Source: Ectocarpus siliculosus (taxonomy: Eukaryota; Sar; Phaeophyceae; Ectocarpales; Ectocarpaceae). From it: 64,000 nt of DNA. The stretch covers positions 528,241-592,240 of the forward strand of contig FN649742.1 in the NCBI GenBank assembly GCA_000310025.1, written 5' to 3'. Both the position numbers and the translations under genes were made by a program. Positions 61,183 to 64,000 of the stretch are shown one piece after another. The notes beneath the pieces were generated by a model. That model saw nothing but the letters and a program-made list of their open reading frames with translations, was not told the DNA's origin and searched no databases. Each line of letters opens with the position of its first letter. Within the stretch, counting starts at the first letter, position 1.

Positions 61183-63700
61183 CTAAGCAGGCGTATCCGG
61201 CACCACCCCCCCTCTGCGCCTTGCACTCGGGCTAACAGCGCTCTCCGCCATGAGCTGGCGAGATACCCCGTCCCGATCAGCGGCCACACCCGACGATGCT
61301 ATCCGCCCGCTTCGGCGCGCACTGCCCGTCGAAGCTCCTGGCGATTCCGCCACGAAAAGACTCTCGGTTGGGCTCGCGGGCCCTGAGGCTGTGGCGCGTC
61401 GCCGCTTCGTCGGGGCAGCTGCCGGCGAAGCCATCAGCAAGCCCGGACTGCAGGGAATGTGCGCCTCTTCGGGAATGATCTTTCCCTCTTTCTTCGACGG
61501 TTGTTTTCGGGAGCCCGTTCCCGAGGCGACCGGCGACGAGGGTCCCGCGCCAGCGACGTTGTGGGCTGTTGCGGTCGGGCCTGCGCGGCCACCTCGCCGG
61601 CTTGACGAACGAGCGGTATCGGCACCAGTCCCCGGCCGTTTGCGAGGAGTCTCGCCGACGAGCACGCCGCCTCCAGTTCGAGCAATGTCGCTGTCATTTT
61701 CCACGGCCGCGGCTGCCGGTCGCCGCTTGCGAGTTGGAGTATATACAGATGCGGCAGCAGTCTCCGGTATCGTGCGAACGACGTCACTCTCATCGGTGTC
61801 AGCGCCCGGGCGTTTGCGGTTGAGCCGGGGAGAGTGCCGAACACCCACCATAGGTGGAGGCTTAGTAGCGGGCGATTGCGGGTGTTTCCCTGGTCCTGCT
61901 TCGCACGCACGGGAGAAACACCCAAAAAGAGAACGTCACATGCCTGAAGCGGGCGGGATTCTAGATTGCGCCCGTTCCTTGTTGGATGTGAGGGGACATC
62001 CGATAATGACGTGAAAACATAGCTTGGCCACCATTTAGGCATACGGCAGCGTTCAGGGCTTTGAAAACAAAACGAAACTTTTGGTGGACACGGCTTTCAG
62101 GCAGTCTTCTACCAAATACCTCACGTGTGGTTTAAAGCACCGCTATATCCAACCCATGCTACCTCACGTTGCCTCCTCATATTCGCTGCACGGTGACTGA
62201 CAGTTTTCCGATCGACCAACATTCTGGGAAACATTGCTCGTGGTACCAAAAAAAAACGAAGAAAAACGGCATTTCACCTGATGTTTGATTGGAGTCTCTC
62301 GTTGCCCGTGACCGTCCACCACGTCTACCTCCACCCCCGCCATTGCTCCTCCTCCATTCTCCGTCTTGTCCCGACCCGGCAAGCTCGCCCTGGTCGTTCC
62401 CCGACACTCTTCCCAAAACATTCTGGCGGAATCCTCCACGGGGCGCGGTGGGCCCCTTGAGCTTCACCTATCAAGTACAGGTGCAGTTATGGCGGTGATT
62501 AAGCGTGCTCTGGGCACCGGCTAGTTGGGATTCAGCCCTTGACTTCTGCTCGGTGTACCCAGAACGGGCGGAAAAACTACTCTAAAACCTTCCAAGACGA
62601 TATTTCCGTGTGGTATAAGCCAGTCGCTACACTCTAACCTCTCGGTCGAACCCCAACCGTGGCGTCCTCACATGGAAAAAATGGCGTGCCCCTTGTGCAC
62701 CAAACACACAATTTGTCGTTCAAGCACGTCAAAGGATGTATGCGGGTCGCGGGATCAGCAATAATACTCTATTATATCCTCACCTCGCGGAAGCCGTTGA
62801 GGACGCCTGACATTTTGAAGTGGTTGTGGGACATTGCTGTTCGATCCGACAGTAGAATACCAGCCGTTGACGAGATTCCTCTCCAGCTAGAAGGCGGTCC
62901 TCCTGTTGAGTGTATGCAGCGACACGGATCCATTTCGCGGGACGGGTCTAAGATACAGCACGCAAAGAAAACGCCAGAAAAAACGTACTCAGCTTGCCAC
63001 TCGGTAAAAGCCACATAGCGGGCATGTGTGTTGACATAGAGAAACGCGCCTGACCTGCTGTCGATGATGACAGCTCGCCAGCGGCTGCAGCGTGCGAGCC
63101 ACCAACAACGTCATCAGTCCCCTTCGAGGATGCCTGCTCAACCTCGCCCCCTTCTGCTATGGCTCCGCTGGTATCAAGACAGCTGTCGCTTGGTGGTGCC
63201 CCTGTCAATACGGTGGTGAGCGCATCCGGTGGGTGGCATTCGAAGTCGTCGAAGAGCGCGCCCAGGGTGCGTGGCAACCGTGCTGCAAAGTGCTCCACAA
63301 GCGCGAGCCCCATGAAGTCCGCAAGCGTTCCGTCATAAGCGCGAGATTCAAACCCCTTCGTCTTGCCCACCCCCCCGTCGACCTTCGCTCTGCCACCGTC
63401 GTCGGGAGGGGGGGGGGGCTTCGTCACCGTGCAGGCATCGAGCATTGTAGAGATGGGCTGCAGATAGTCCACGAGCCGCATACGCCGGCAGTCCGGAAGT
63501 GGATCAGACGGCCGTGCTGGTATGCTTGGCCCGCCTTTCCGCTTGCGCTTTTTCCGCTTCCCTTTGCCCTTGCTCTTTCTACCCTTGTCGTCAGTCGGGT
63601 CGCCCATCTCTCCCGAAGCGAGTGCAGAGAAGGCAACGAGGGAGTCGGGAGTCTCGGGAAGGTCCATGGCAAGGCTGTTGACTTGGCAGAGCAGCAGCGC
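61183..63700 (-). CDS. possible Treslin/TICRR (Sld3-like) replication-initiation protein, C-terminal part
   Basis: Exons on the minus strand: 63700-63055 (phase 0 in, phase 1 out), one or more exons around 62.46-62.278 kb, and 61860-61183 with the stop at 61185-61183. The first encodes a helical pair, FVQ|ALLLCQVNSLAM ... RRMRLVDYLQPISTMLDA, a basic linker, and TLADFMGLALVEHFAARLPR followed by TLGALFDDFE. The pattern resembles the Sld3/Treslin domain (…LxxFLxxxxxxYxxxxPxxLxxLY…). The middle exon can be read to contain RETPIKHQ, similar to the ETPxHKQ motif after that domain in Treslin. The last exon is basic and disordered with RHSPRLNRKR and several SP/TP sites. Known role: bringing Cdc45 to MCM for origin firing under CDK control. 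The join between 63055 and the middle exon is not in phase as I read it, so an exon is missing. The N-terminus is outside the window. Confidence 0.4.
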
Positions 63701-64000
63701 CTGTACAAAAGACAGTGGTAGAGAAGCGGGGTCGTGAGGGGCGAACACTCCCACCTTGGATGCGTGGCAATGGTGGAAGGCATGCGAACCGCCGCAAACG
63801 AAAAGCGAGGAAACAAGACCCCCGGTACTGAATCACATCCATGCCGCCTGATGCCAATATTAGAGGCACCACTACGCGACGATAACACCATCGGGTTGCC
63901 AAACAGATACACATGTTCATCGTCAGTTCAGCATTCGCCATGTTCGTTTTCAGTTCTGTTCGACTCCGGGTGGTCCAACCGAGTTAAACCGACAAACTCC

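Noticed and set aside
61250-62014. 254-codon plus-strand open frame
   Set aside because: It is the antisense shadow of the GC-rich basic exon of the Treslin-like gene, which has splice signals and plausible motifs.
63092-63721. 209-codon plus-strand open frame
   Set aside because: Antisense to the STD-like exon; no start context, domain or splice partner.

Overview
This is nuclear DNA from a eukaryote with intron-rich genes, most likely a brown alga (Phaeophyceae) close to Ectocarpus. The reasons are: canonical GT-AG introns in every gene; a fucoxanthin/chlorophyll a/c-type light-harvesting protein with a bipartite plastid-targeting start; a protein with five EsV-1-7 cysteine motifs, a family known from Ectocarpus and its virus EsV-1; a flagellar WD40 protein; and TTAGGG-type interstitial repeats. 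Species identity is inference. Nothing prokaryotic is present. Exon borders below were worked out by hand: each join was accepted only where splice signals, reading phase and protein-family continuity agreed, and exceptions are stated.

Layout. (1) 1-2652, +: C-terminal end of a long coiled-coil protein resembling the vesicle tether p115/Uso1. (2) 3279-21355, -: one giant gene for a secreted matrix or adhesion-like protein of at least about 4,100 residues. From N to C it has a fibronectin type III domain, six almost identical 290-residue repeats (870-bp units), about thirteen copies of a roughly 115-residue 'CYxFG' repeat, a SEA-like segment, a Calx-beta domain, a laminin-G-like domain and a terminal laminin B (IV-A) domain. 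(3) 21.4-28.4 kb: gene-poor, with a pogo/Tigger-like terminal-inverted-repeat element, a tRNA-derived SINE-like unit and a hairpin. (4) 28448-38690, +: complete CFAP251 (WDR66) orthologue, about 21 exons. (5) 40618-44303, +: EsV-1-7 protein, six exons, 455 residues. (6) 47411-52858, +: prefoldin subunit 3, six exons, whose first intron holds two transposon-like elements, one a 0.9-kb near-palindrome. (7) 56362-59340, +: light-harvesting protein, six exons, 220 residues, flanked by two inverted copies of an element carrying telomere-like repeats. (8) 61.2-63.7 kb, -: C-terminal part of a gene with a possible Treslin/Sld3 domain, running off the right edge.

The genes do not form one pathway; this is ordinary eukaryotic gene order (trafficking, extracellular matrix, cilium, regulation, protein folding, photosynthesis, replication). 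The most unusual items are the giant metazoan-like matrix gene with its homogenised repeat array and undescribed CYxFG domain, the EsV-1-7 gene, and several short inverted-repeat element families, one of which contains telomeric hexamers.
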